From: Hymenobacter sp. IS2118
GTDB lineage: Bacteria; Bacteroidota; Bacteroidia; Cytophagales; Hymenobacteraceae
Reading direction: 5' to 3'
NCBI RefSeq assembly: GCF_000715495.1
Contig: NZ_JNLX01000085.1
Location: 1-64,000 of the forward strand
DNA length: 64,000 nucleotides
Shown: one piece after another, positions 9,863-18,269 of the stretch
How positions within the stretch are numbered: the stretch's first letter is position 1
Layout of the letters: each line of letters begins with the position of its first letter
Translations under genes and position numbers: made by a program
The notes under the pieces: model-generated
Seen by the model: the letters and a program-made list of their open reading frames with translations, nothing else
The model's database searches: none
Told to the model about the DNA's origin: nothing

Positions 9863-11188
9863 CTACTTGCTCAGGTAGGCGTGAATGCCGCGGGCCGAGA
9901 GCTTGGCCTCGGCCGCCGCGTTCACTACTTCGGCGCCGCCGTTCCAGGCATCACCGGAAGCGAAGTATTTGGGGTTAGCAGTTTGGCCGGTGTGGGCATT
10001 GGCTATGATGCGGCCCTTGCCGTCCACTTGCAGGCCGTGAATCAGGCTCAGGAATTCGGTTTGTTTGGCCTGGCCGGTGGCTTTTATCACCATGTCGCAG
10101 GGCTCTATAAATTCAGAATTGGCTATTTCAGAAACTTTGCCATCAATGGTTTCGGTGCGAATAAACCGTACGCCCGCCACGTAGTCATCGCCCACAATTT
10201 CCAGCGGCGCTACGTTGAACAAGCCACTCACGCCCACGCCTTTGGCTAGGTCGTACTCAAACTCGTAGGCGCCCATTTCGTCCTTGCCGCGCCGATATGC
10301 CAACATTACCCGTTCCGCGCCCAGCCGCGCTGATTCTGAAGCCGCATCCATGGCCGTATTGCCGCCGCCCAGCACAATTACCTTGCGGCCCACGGCTATT
10401 CTGTGGTGCTGCTGGCGCAGTTCGGCAATGAACTCAACCGCACCGGTGCAATTGATTTTGTCCTCGCCCGGCAAGCCCAGTGCATTCGTTTTGCCCAGAC
10501 CAATACCCAAAAAAATAGCGTCGTATTTACTTTCCAATTCCACTAATTCTTCCCGGGAATTAATGGGCGAATTGAAATGGGTATTGTAGCCGAACTGGGC
10601 TTGCAAATAGTCCATTTCGGCCAGCGTTTCTTCGTTCGTAATTTTGTAGGGTGCCACCCCATAAACCGTGAGGCCCGAGGGTTGTGCCTTGGCCTCAAAC
10701 ACGTCCACTACGTACCCCAAAGCGCGTAGCTCGCAGGCAGCCGAAATACCGGCGGGGCCGGCCCCAATCACGGCCACACTTTTCCCGTTGGGCGCGCCGG
10801 GACCGAACAGCTTTTTCCCGCTCGCAATCACCTTGGTAGTAGCGTAGCTCTGCAACCGGCCAATCTCAATCGGTTTCACATCCTGCAGGTTATACACGCA
10901 GGCGCCTTCGCACAACACCTCCGTGGGACACACTTTGCCGCAGGCATTACCGAAGTAATTGGCCTCGTAAATAGTACGTGCCGCACCGGTCTCGTTGCCC
11001 GAATTTATCTGCCGGATAAACTGCGGAATATCAATTCCGGACGGACACGCCTTAATGCAAGGCGCATCGAAGCAAAACAGGCAGCGCGAGCTTTCGTACA
11101 GCGCCTCCGTTCGGTTCATGAGCGGCTTGAGCTGCGCGAAATTCTGCGCGAATTCCTGTTCGGTGGTTGGTGTAGAAAATTCGGCCAT
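9863..11188 (-). CDS. preT: Dihydropyrimidine dehydrogenase flavoprotein subunit PreT
   Basis: A 441-residue glutamate-synthase-small-subunit-type NADPH flavoprotein. The N-terminal Fe-S region has CLFCFDAPCIKACPSGID and NACGKVCPTEVLCEGACV. The FAD dinucleotide-binding motif is VAVIGAGPAGISAACEL (about residue 137) and the nucleotide-binding motif is VIVLGGGNTAMDAASESARL (about residue 270). It passes electrons from NAD(P)H to PreA, together reducing uracil and thymine. The PreT-PreA order, on one strand with dihydropyrimidinase and an amidohydrolase upstream, makes this assignment stronger than the alternative of a GltD homologue. Family A copies lie in both flanking spacers. Confidence 0.93.
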   Translation of the reverse strand: MAEFSTPTTEQEFAQNFAQLKPLMNRTEALYESSRCLFCFDAPCIKACPSGIDIPQFIRQINSGNETGAARTIYEANYFGNACGKVCPTEVLCEGACVYNLQDVKPIEIGRLQSYATTKVIASGKKLFGPGAPNGKSVAVIGAGPAGISAACELRALGYVVDVFEAKAQPSGLTVYGVAPYKITNEETLAEMDYLQAQFGYNTHFNSPINSREELVELESKYDAIFLGIGLGKTNALGLPGEDKINCTGAVEFIAELRQQHHRIAVGRKVIVLGGGNTAMDAASESARLGAERVMLAYRRGKDEMGAYEFEYDLAKGVGVSGLFNVAPLEIVGDDYVAGVRFIRTETIDGKVSEIANSEFIEPCDMVIKATGQAKQTEFLSLIHGLQVDGKGRIIANAHTGQTANPKYFASGDAWNGGAEVVNAAAEAKLSARGIHAYLSK

Positions 11189-11228
11189 GAACGGGCGAGA
11201 TTATGCAAAGAGAATAAAAAACAAGAAT

Positions 11229-11328
11229 GTCATGCTGAGCGCAGACGAAGCATCTCGCGTGCCACCACTAATCTTTAACGATTGGATTACTACCACAAGC
11301 GAGATGCTTCGGCTACGCTCAGCATGAC
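11229..11328. repeat. Family A palindrome, copy 3
   Basis: Outer arms GTCATGCTGAGCGCAG and CTACGCTCAGCATGAC. The inner arm reads CGAAGCATCTCGCGTG against CAAGCGAGATGCTTCG, so the usual TCTCTACCGC part is replaced. It is located between the amidohydrolase and preT genes. Confidence 0.88.
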
Positions 11329-11342
11329 GTTCTAATAAACTG

Positions 11343-12209
11343 CTACAATTCCACCAGTTTTTCGTAGGTCTCCGGGCGACGGTCGCGGAAGAACTGCCAG
11401 GTATTGCGCACTTCCTCAATCATATCGAGGTCGAAATCAGCAATCAGCAATTCGTCTTTGTATTCATCGGCCTGCGCGATGATTTGGCCGCGCGGGTCCA
11501 CGAAGTACGAGGTGCCGTAGAAGCGGCCCAGGTTCCAGGGTTTTTCCTCGCCTACGCGGTTAATGCAGCCCATGAAATAGCCATTAGCCGCCGCGTGGGC
11601 GGGCTGCTCCAGCTTCCAGAGATACTGCGAGAGGCCGGCCACGGTGGCGGAGGGGTTGTACACGATTTCGGCCCCGTTGAGGCCCAGCACGCGGGCGCCA
11701 TCGGGAAAGTGGCGGTCGTAGCAGATGTACACGCCCACTTTAGCGTACTTGGTCTGGAATACGGGGTAGCCCAAGTTGCCGGGCTTGAAGAAGAACTTCT
11801 CCCAGAAGCCGGTGGTGTGGGGAATGTGGTTTTTGCGGTATTTGCCGAGGTAGGTGCCGTCGGCATCAATCACGGCGGCCGTGTTGTAGAGGAAGCCGGC
11901 AGCCTCGCGCTCGTACACCGGCACAATCATTACCATGTTGTATTTCTTGGCGTACTCGGCCATACGGTCGGTGGTAGGGCCCGGCACGGCTTCGGCCGAG
12001 GCGTACCAGTTTTTATCCTGGCCGGGGCAGAAATACGGGGTATTGAAGATTTCCTGCAGGCAGAGGATTTGCACGCCCTGGCGGCCGGCCTCCTCAATCA
12101 GCGGAATGTGCTTGGCTTCCATCGCAGCCTTTATTTCTTCAATGGTGCCTTCGCCTTCGGTCATCGGCAAGCTCATCTGGATGAGGCCGGATTTAATCAT
12201 TCGTGGCAT
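11343..12209 (-). CDS. Beta-ureidopropionase-like carbon-nitrogen hydrolase
   Basis: A nitrilase-superfamily amidohydrolase of about 288 residues. The catalytic triad is visible: Glu53 (LQEIFNTPYF), Lys126 (KYRKNHIP) and Cys163 (VYICYDRHFPDG). In context it should hydrolyse N-carbamoyl-beta-alanine (and the methyl analogue from thymine) to beta-alanine, CO2 and ammonia, the third step of reductive pyrimidine catabolism. The ATG at 12209 (MPRMIKSGLIQ) is chosen, with 12200 as the alternative. A longer frame to 12323 would read through family A repeat copy 4 and is unlikely. The gene lies between dihydropyrimidinase and preT. An N-carbamoylputrescine-type substrate cannot be excluded from sequence alone. 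Confidence 0.88.
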   Translation of the reverse strand: MPRMIKSGLIQMSLPMTEGEGTIEEIKAAMEAKHIPLIEEAGRQGVQILCLQEIFNTPYFCPGQDKNWYASAEAVPGPTTDRMAEYAKKYNMVMIVPVYEREAAGFLYNTAAVIDADGTYLGKYRKNHIPHTTGFWEKFFFKPGNLGYPVFQTKYAKVGVYICYDRHFPDGARVLGLNGAEIVYNPSATVAGLSQYLWKLEQPAHAAANGYFMGCINRVGEEKPWNLGRFYGTSYFVDPRGQIIAQADEYKDELLIADFDLDMIEEVRNTWQFFRDRRPETYEKLVEL

Positions 12210-12267
12210 TGGGAGGAGGGTTAAATTTTGAGGATTGACTGTTGAATTAGCACGTACAAACCCGAAC

Positions 12268-12360
12268 GTCATGCTGAGCGCAGCCGAAGCATCTCTACCG
12301 CTTCGTTGCAGTAGTAATTTCAACGAAGCGGTAGAGATGCTTCGACAAGCTCAGCATGAC
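12268..12360. repeat. Family A palindrome, copy 4
   Basis: GTCATGCTGAGCGCAGCCGA against TCGACAAGCTCAGCATGAC, with inner arms ATCTCTACCGCTTCGTTG and CAACGAAGCGGTAGAGAT. It is located between dihydropyrimidinase and the amidohydrolase. Confidence 0.92.
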
Positions 12361-12388
12361 GTTCCTGCGAAAATGTGCTTTGTTCGTT

Positions 12389-13762
12389 CTAAATATTGGT
12401 TTTTCCGCGCTTGATAAATTGCCCGTAGCCTTTCGAAACCTTCGTTTCGCCAGCGGCTACGGCCACTTTGCCGCGTAGCAGCACGGTGTCAATCTTGCCG
12501 GTTACTTCCCAGCCTTCGTAGGCTGAATAGTCGCAATTCATGTGGTGCGTATCGGCTGAAATGGTGTGTTTCTTTTGGGGGTCAAATATCACCAAATCCG
12601 CATCGGCCCCAATACCGATGGTGCCTTTACGCGGAAACATGCCGAATATTTTGGCCGCGTTGGTGCTGGTCACTTCTACAAATTTATTCAGTGTGATTTT
12701 GCCTTTATTCACGCCTTCGGAAAAGAGTAATTCCATGCGGTGCTCAATGGCGGGGTGGCCGTTGGGAATCTTCGAAAAGTCGTCCTTGCCCATCAGCTTC
12801 TGCTCCCACATGAAGGGGCAGTGGTCGGTACCCACCACGTTCACCAGGCCTTGATTAATACCAGCCCACAATGTAGCCTGGTCCTTTTTCTCGCGCAGCG
12901 GCGGCGACATCACCACTTTGGCGCCGTTGGCTTCGTCCTCGTACAGCCGCGCATCAAGCACCAAATACTGAATGCAGGTTTCAACCAGCACGCGCTGATT
13001 GCGCTCAGTGGCGCGGCGCACCTGGTTGAGGGCGCCCTCGCAGGTGAGGTGCACGATATAGGCATTCACGCCGGTGTAGTTGGCAATGTCGGCAAATCGT
13101 CCCGAGGCCTCGGCTTCGGTCACTTCGGGCTGCGAGAGGTAGTGGTAGAGCGGCGTGAGCTTACCGGCCACGCGGTGCTGGGCAATGAGCGTGTCAATCA
13201 TATCGCCGTTGGTGGCGTGAGCCGTGACGAGGCCGCCGTGCTTTTTTACCTCCTGCATGAGGCCCACCATTTGCGCGTCGTCAATCATGAGCGCCCCTTT
13301 GTAGGCCATGAACGTTTTGAAGGAGGTAATGCCTTCGGCAATCATGTCCTTTATTTCCTCCTTGGTGTCGGGGTTGAAATCCGTCACGGCCATGTGGAAG
13401 CTGTAGTCGCCCACGGCGTTACCGGTGGCGCGGCCACTCCACTCCTCAAAAGCCGAACGCAGCGAGTTGCCCTGCTTTTGCAGGATGAAGTCGATGACGG
13501 TGGTGGTGCCGCCGTGCAGCGCAGCGCGGGTGCCGGTTTCGTAAGTATCGGAGCTGAAGGTGCCCATAAAAGGCATCTCCAAATGCACGTGAGGGTCGAT
13601 GCCGCCGGGCATCACCATCTTACCAGTGCAGTCGATAACCTCCGCGCCTTCAGCCGACAAATTGCGGCCGATGGACACGATGGTTTCGCCTTCAATCAGG
13701 ATATCGCAGACGGCGTCCGAATCGGCGGTGACGACGCGGCCATTTTTGAGGAGAATGGACAT
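12389..13762 (-). CDS. hydA: Dihydropyrimidinase
   Basis: A 457-residue cyclic amidohydrolase. The metal-binding signature GGIDPHVHLEMP supplies His58 and His60. The lysine expected to be carboxylated is Lys155 in SFKTFMAYKGA. The late metal ligand region is VVGTDHCPF, and substrate-loop residues such as DFILQKQGNSL are present. It opens dihydrouracil and dihydrothymine to the N-carbamoyl amino acids, between the PreTA step and the ureidopropionase step. Length matches the dihydropyrimidinase/D-hydantoinase family, and the pyrimidine-catabolic neighbours favour dihydropyrimidinase. It follows the aminotransferase gene across an AT-rich inverted-repeat spacer (13766-13888). Confidence 0.95.
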   Translation of the reverse strand: MSILLKNGRVVTADSDAVCDILIEGETIVSIGRNLSAEGAEVIDCTGKMVMPGGIDPHVHLEMPFMGTFSSDTYETGTRAALHGGTTTVIDFILQKQGNSLRSAFEEWSGRATGNAVGDYSFHMAVTDFNPDTKEEIKDMIAEGITSFKTFMAYKGALMIDDAQMVGLMQEVKKHGGLVTAHATNGDMIDTLIAQHRVAGKLTPLYHYLSQPEVTEAEASGRFADIANYTGVNAYIVHLTCEGALNQVRRATERNQRVLVETCIQYLVLDARLYEDEANGAKVVMSPPLREKKDQATLWAGINQGLVNVVGTDHCPFMWEQKLMGKDDFSKIPNGHPAIEHRMELLFSEGVNKGKITLNKFVEVTSTNAAKIFGMFPRKGTIGIGADADLVIFDPQKKHTISADTHHMNCDYSAYEGWEVTGKIDTVLLRGKVAVAAGETKVSKGYGQFIKRGKTNI

Positions 13763-13765
13763 TGG

Positions 13766-13888
13766 GAATTAATTAAAAATTATAAATTAAAAATTATAAA
13801 TTACAGGAATGGAAATATGGAGCAAAGCGGCTGAGCACGGCAGCAAAGATTCCCGTTTTTAATTTTTAATTCTCAATTTTTAATTAAC
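13766..13888. repeat. AT-rich inverted repeat between aminotransferase and dihydropyrimidinase genes
   Basis: One arm is built from repeated ATTAAAAATTATAAATT units near 13766-13803 and the other from TTTTTAATTTTTAATTCTC and AATTTTTAATTAAC near 13855-13888. It fills the entire 117-base gap and touches both genes. It is unlike the GC-rich repeat families elsewhere in the window. Confidence 0.65.
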
Positions 13889-15232
13889 ATATTCATCCGC
13901 AATGCTTATCGCCTCCGAAATAATGGCCAAACCCTCCTCTATTTCCTCTTTGGTAATAGTCAGCGGCGGGCAGATAAAAATGTAGCTCCAGCGCACGAAG
14001 GTGTACATGCCCAGCTCGCGGAGCTTGGCGGCTACCTGGTTCATCACGGTCATTTGGTCGGCGGTGGCGTTCCAGGGGGCCATGGGCTCTTTGGTGGCGC
14101 GGTTTTTTACCAGCTCCAGACAGCCGAACAGGCCGGTGTTGCGCCAGTCGCCGATGCTGGGGTGCTCGCCCATCAGGTCGCAGATGCGGGCATCCATGTA
14201 CTTGCCCATTTCCACCGTGTTTTCGAGGAGGTTGTCTTCCTCGTAGATATCGAGCACGGCCACGGCGGCGGCGCAGGAAACCGGGTGCGCCGAGTAGGTC
14301 AGACCCAGCGGCAGGGGCTTGTCGTCGAAGGACTTGGCAATGGTTTCGTCCACCATCACCGCGCCCAGAGGCAGGTAGCCGGCCGTGATGCCTTTAGCCA
14401 TGCACATGATGTCAACCTTGACATTGTGGTGGTCGGAGCCGAACCACTTGCCGGTACGGCCGAAGCCCGACATCACCTCATCAGCCACCAGCAGAATGCC
14501 GTGCTTGTCGCAGATTTCGCGGATGCGCGTCCAATAGCCGGGCGGATACTTGATGCAGCCCGACGTGCCCGACTCCCCTTCCAGGATAATAGCCGCCACG
14601 CTACCGGGGTTTTCGTATCCTATTATTCGCTCCATGGCATCGGCGGCGCGCTGGGCGCATTGCTCGGGCGAGTCGGAGTACCACGGGCAGCGGTAGGAAT
14701 ACGGGTTTTCGACGTGCACCACGCCCGGCATCGCCTGGCTGTCGACGGCAAATTTGCGGGGGTCGCCGCCGGCGCTCATGGCCCCGTAGCTGGCCCCGTG
14801 AAACGACTGGTACAGCGTCACAATCTTGTGGCGGCCGGTGTACACCCGCGCCAGCTTGATGGCATTTTCAATGGCCTCGGCCCCACCGAGCGTAAAGAAT
14901 GCTTTGGTGAGGTTGGGCGCGGTGATTTCCGCCAGCTTTTTGCCGAGGTCGCCGCGGGCTTTGGTAATCATGCCGGGGTACACGTAGCTGAGCTCACGCA
15001 TTTGGGTGGCTACGGCTTCGGTCACGCGCTGGTCGCCGTGGCCGATGTTCACGTTCATGAGCTGCGCCGAAAAATCAATATAGCGCTTACCGTCGCGGTC
15101 GTATACGTACACCCCCTCGGCGCGCTCGGCGTTGATAGGATTCAGGCCCGTTTGCTTCGACCACGAGAAGAGCGTGTGGTCAAGGTTGTCGTGCAGGATT
15201 TGGGTTGGGTCGGGGGCGAGGGTGGTTTCCAT
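13880..15232 (-). CDS. Omega-amino acid:pyruvate-type aminotransferase (class III)
   Basis: A 450-residue class III PLP-dependent aminotransferase. The cofactor site is visible as LLVADEVMSGFGRTGKWFGS (Asp contacting the pyridine nitrogen) and CMAKGITAGYLPLGAVM (the Schiff-base lysine). The GGAEAIENAIKLAR phosphate-binding segment is intact. In this cluster it most likely transaminates beta-alanine to malonate semialdehyde (and 3-aminoisobutyrate to methylmalonate semialdehyde), feeding the adjacent semialdehyde dehydrogenase. GABA or other omega-amino acids are possible alternative substrates. Upstream lies family D repeat copy 3, between this gene and mmsA. Confidence 0.88.
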   Translation of the reverse strand: METTLAPDPTQILHDNLDHTLFSWSKQTGLNPINAERAEGVYVYDRDGKRYIDFSAQLMNVNIGHGDQRVTEAVATQMRELSYVYPGMITKARGDLGKKLAEITAPNLTKAFFTLGGAEAIENAIKLARVYTGRHKIVTLYQSFHGASYGAMSAGGDPRKFAVDSQAMPGVVHVENPYSYRCPWYSDSPEQCAQRAADAMERIIGYENPGSVAAIILEGESGTSGCIKYPPGYWTRIREICDKHGILLVADEVMSGFGRTGKWFGSDHHNVKVDIMCMAKGITAGYLPLGAVMVDETIAKSFDDKPLPLGLTYSAHPVSCAAAVAVLDIYEEDNLLENTVEMGKYMDARICDLMGEHPSIGDWRNTGLFGCLELVKNRATKEPMAPWNATADQMTVMNQVAAKLRELGMYTFVRWSYIFICPPLTITKEEIEEGLAIISEAISIADEYVN

Positions 15233-15243
15233 AGTGTGCTGGT

Positions 15244-15404
15244 GTTCGCCTCACCCCCTAGCCCCCTCTCCGATGGAGAGGGAGGACTAGTCTCTAGACT
15301 TAGTCTAGAACTGAGGCTGGCTGATTTATTAAAATAAAAAGTCTAATACTAGAATCTAGTTCCTCCTCTCCTTTTCGGAGAGGGGGCTAGGGGGTGAGGC
15401 GAAC
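15244..15404. repeat. Family D palindrome, copy 3
   Basis: Arms GTTCGCCTCACCCCCTAGCC and GGCTAGGGGGTGAGGCGAAC, with a CTAG-rich interior (GGACTAGTCTCTAGACTTAG; ACTAGAATCTAGTTCC). It occupies nearly the whole spacer between mmsA and the aminotransferase gene. Confidence 0.9.
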
Positions 15405-15416
15405 GCCAAAACGAGC

Positions 15417-16889
15417 CTAGCTCATCCAGTTCACCCGTGACTCCGGGTTCCACTTCGTGGTGGTCTTTTTCAGCTGCGTCCAGAATTCGATGGAGCTTTT
15501 GCCGGTGATGTCGCAGGCGCCAAATTTTGAGTCGCCCCAGCCGCCAAAAGAAAAAGGCTCTCTAGGCACGGGCACGCCGATATTCACGCCTATCATGCCG
15601 GCTTGGGCGTGGTCCATCACGTAGCGGGCGCTGCTGCCGCTGCTGGTGAACACGGCGGCGGCGTTGCCGTAGGGGTTGGCGTTTTCGATGGCTAACGCTT
15701 CGTCCAACGTGTTGGTGCGCATGATGGCCAGCACCGGGCCGAATACTTCTTCCTGGGCAATGCGCATGTCGGGCGTCACGAAGTCGATGACGGTGGCGCC
15801 CACGTAGTAGCCATCTTCGTGGCCGGGCACCACGGCGTGGCGGCCGTCGAGCAGCACTTTGGCACCCGCCGCTTCGGCTTCGGTGATGTGCTGCTCGATG
15901 CGTTCCTTGGCTTCCTTGCTGATGACGGAGCCGAGGTTCTGGCCGGCCACAATCTTGCGGGCTTCTTCTACGATTTTGGCCACGATGCCATCTACCGCTC
16001 CCACTCCTACCATGGTGGAGCCGGCCATGCAGCGCTGGCCCGCGCAACCCGACATGCTGGCGGCCACGTTCGAGGCCGTCATGTCGGGGTGAGCGTCGGG
16101 CAGCACCATCAGGTGGTTTTTGGCGCCGCCCAGGGCCACGCAGCGCTTCAGGTTGCTGGTGGCGCGGATGTACACCACCTTGGCAATTTTGGTGGAGCCC
16201 ACAAAGCTCACGGCTTCAATATCGGGGTGGTCGCAGATGGCTTCGACTATTCGCTTGTCGCCGTTCACAATGTTGAGCACGCCGTCGGGCAGGCCGGCTT
16301 CTTTCAATAGCTCAGCGATGCGTACGGCGCTTAGGGGCACTTGCTCCGAGGGCTTCAGAATCATGGTGTTGCCCAGCACCAGGGCGTTGGGGATGGTCCA
16401 GTGGGGCACCATGTTGGGGAAGTTGAACGGGGCGATGCTGGCCACTACGCCCAGCGGCTTGCGCTCGGCGCGGGCTTCCACGCCCTTGCTCACTTCCAGG
16501 AATTCGCCCTGAATAAGCTGGGGCATGGAGCAGGCGAATTCGGTCAACTCAATGGCTTTCTCGACTTCAGCGCGGGCCTCGTCGAAGGTCTTGCCGTTTT
16601 CTTCGCGGACCAGGTCGGCCAGGGCCTTCATGTCGCGCTCCAGCAGGGTTTTGTAGCGGTAGAAAATCTGCACCCGCTCCTTGATGGGGGTGGCTGCCCA
16701 CGCGGGGAAAGCGGCCTTGGCGGCCACTACGGCGGCGTCGAGAGTGGCGGCGCTGCTCAGCGGGACGGTGGAAATGACCGCGCCGGTGAGAGGGCTGAAT
16801 ACGTCCATGGTGGCTGCGCCGGCGGGTTCGGCAGCGCTACCGCCCACGTAGTTGCGAATTGCTGGGTATTTCAACGTCTGTACTTCCAT
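15417..16889 (-). CDS. mmsA: CoA-acylating methylmalonate-semialdehyde dehydrogenase
   Basis: A 490-residue aldehyde dehydrogenase of the MmsA type. The catalytic cysteine is Cys287 in GCAGQRCMAGS, the motif typical of CoA-acylating methylmalonate/malonate semialdehyde dehydrogenases. The cofactor region has SIAPFNFPNMVPHW, LKPSEQVPLSAVR and SFVGSTKIAK. It would turn malonate semialdehyde into acetyl-CoA (and methylmalonate semialdehyde into propionyl-CoA) with CO2 release. It is the first gene of the minus-strand pyrimidine catabolism cluster. A promoter-like TAGCTTGC (minus strand, near 16911) lies about 25 bases upstream but deviates from TAnnTTTG by one base. Confidence 0.94.
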   Translation of the reverse strand: MEVQTLKYPAIRNYVGGSAAEPAGAATMDVFSPLTGAVISTVPLSSAATLDAAVVAAKAAFPAWAATPIKERVQIFYRYKTLLERDMKALADLVREENGKTFDEARAEVEKAIELTEFACSMPQLIQGEFLEVSKGVEARAERKPLGVVASIAPFNFPNMVPHWTIPNALVLGNTMILKPSEQVPLSAVRIAELLKEAGLPDGVLNIVNGDKRIVEAICDHPDIEAVSFVGSTKIAKVVYIRATSNLKRCVALGGAKNHLMVLPDAHPDMTASNVAASMSGCAGQRCMAGSTMVGVGAVDGIVAKIVEEARKIVAGQNLGSVISKEAKERIEQHITEAEAAGAKVLLDGRHAVVPGHEDGYYVGATVIDFVTPDMRIAQEEVFGPVLAIMRTNTLDEALAIENANPYGNAAAVFTSSGSSARYVMDHAQAGMIGVNIGVPVPREPFSFGGWGDSKFGACDITGKSSIEFWTQLKKTTTKWNPESRVNWMS

Positions 16890-17196
16890 ATTCCGTAGGG
16901 TTAAGCGGGGTGCAAGCTAAGGGTTTTGCCGGACATGCTTACCCGACCTAATCGTTTCCGGAAAATAATTTCATCAGCATCCATTGGCCCGCTACAAGCG
17001 GAGAAGCACTCGGCACTGCGAACCAGCGCAAATGCAGCTTTCTTAAGCGGTACGCACGCCGCACAGTCGCTGTACTAGCTGCGTGTGCAGGACCAAGGCT
17101 GCCGGGAAGACCAGTACTTTCGCCGGACCTCCCATTGCATTTTTTATGGGGCTCCCCTATGCACGCTGAGCCTTTTAATTGGATAATTGATACCAT
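16890..17196. other. Gene-free divergent spacer
   Basis: About 300 bases separate mmsA (minus) from the PAP2 phosphatase (plus). I see no gene, no long palindrome and no family A-E repeat. The only candidate signal is a one-mismatch -7 box for mmsA near 16911. The spacer presumably holds both divergent promoters. Confidence 0.5.
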
Positions 17197-18006
17197 ATGC
17201 GCACGTTTCTCTTTCCCCGCATTGCTGCCGTCGCACTACTGATTGGGGGCATTCACCCGGTGTTTGCCCAAGTGGTGCCGGTGCCCGCCCCCGATACCAC
17301 GCGCAAGTATGAGAACCCCGCCGGCGTGTCCTCGCCCGAGAAAGCACAGTGGTACAAAAGCAAGCTTTTCCGGGCCACCGTTATTCCGGCGGCGCTTATT
17401 ACCTACGGGGCCGTCACGGCGCAAGGCAACGCGGGCATCAACCGCCAGAGCCGGGAGTTTGTCCGCAAGCAGTTCCGGCCGGTGAACAGCATGATTGACA
17501 ACACCGTCATCTTCCTGCCCTACCTGGAGCTGGGCGCCGTGGCCCTGGCCGGCGTCGAATCGCGGGACGACCGCCTCAATACCCTGCTCGTCATTGCCAA
17601 AGGAGAGGCCATCATGCTGGCTTCGGTGTATGCAGTGAAGTACCTCAGCCGGGAGCAGCGCCCCGATGGTTCCAACAACCAATCGTTTCCGTCGGGCCAC
17701 ACGGCACAGGCATTTCTGGCCGCCAGCATTGTGCACACCGAGTTCCGCAACAAAAGCCAGTGGTACGGCGTGGGCGCCTACACCATCGCCAGCAGCGTGG
17801 CGGCTCTGCGCATGATAAACGACAAGCACTGGCAGAGCGACGTGGTAGCCGGCGCTGGGTTTGGCATCCTGTCGGCCCATTTGGCCTACCTCAGCCATCG
17901 CAACCGCTGGGGCCGCAAGTCCATTGGGCGGGGCATTGGCCTGGCGCCGGCCTACTTTGGCAGCGGCGCTTCGGGCATGACCATTACCTGGCGCGCCACC
18001 CGGTAA
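17197..18006 (+). CDS. Secreted or membrane-anchored PAP2-family phosphatase
   Basis: A 269-residue PAP2-type acid phosphatase. Residues 1-24 form a signal peptide (ALLIGGIHPVFAQ). The three family motifs are present: KYLSREQRP (K-x6-RP), PSGH with the catalytic His, and RMINDKHWQSDVVAG (SR-x5-H-x3-D-like, with Met for Ser). Hydrophobic helices lie at about 113-127, 135-150 and 225-240. Such enzymes dephosphorylate lipid phosphates, for example undecaprenyl or phosphatidylglycerol phosphate, at the outer face of the inner membrane or in the periplasm. The substrate cannot be told from sequence. It stands alone, with about 260 bases of non-coding sequence after it. Confidence 0.88.
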   Translation: MRTFLFPRIAAVALLIGGIHPVFAQVVPVPAPDTTRKYENPAGVSSPEKAQWYKSKLFRATVIPAALITYGAVTAQGNAGINRQSREFVRKQFRPVNSMIDNTVIFLPYLELGAVALAGVESRDDRLNTLLVIAKGEAIMLASVYAVKYLSREQRPDGSNNQSFPSGHTAQAFLAASIVHTEFRNKSQWYGVGAYTIASSVAALRMINDKHWQSDVVAGAGFGILSAHLAYLSHRNRWGRKSIGRGIGLAPAYFGSGASGMTITWRATR

Positions 18007-18156
18007 CAGCGCCGGGGCCGGCGGCGGCAAGGGGAGTCGGGGCTGTCCGGCCAATCACTGGCTTTGGCATCGGGGAATGCCCTAGCCGGAACCGGTAGCA
18101 CATAACCTTTTACGCGTGGGAACAGCCCAAAGCGGGAATTTTGGTCAAACTTGGCC

Positions 18157-18164
18157 TAAGTTTG
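18157..18164 (+). promoter_or_regulatory. Candidate -7 element for the first tldD
   Basis: TAAGTTTG matches TAnnTTTG. It lies about 105 bases upstream of the TTG start at 18270. A TTTG occurs at 18140 but only 13 bases upstream, so the -33 spacing is not ideal. If real, it shows that the coding region starts downstream of 18164, in agreement with the TTG start. Confidence 0.4.
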
Positions 18165-18269
18165 AGTAGCGACGCAACGGCAGGCTATTTCAACTGTCTT
18201 ATTGGTGAGGATTTAAGTCCTTTCTTTAGCGAACCTGCTTTTTCTTATAAACAGAACCTTTATTCTCTT

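Noticed and set aside
12210..12323. Longer N-terminus for the beta-ureidopropionase-like gene
   Set aside because: It would translate through family A repeat copy 4; the proper family start is at 12209 or 12200.
18141..18269. Longer N-terminus for tldD copy 1 starting with ATG
   Set aside because: It would put 43 unconserved residues ahead of the Tat leader; the TTG at 18270 matches the starts of copies 2 and 3.
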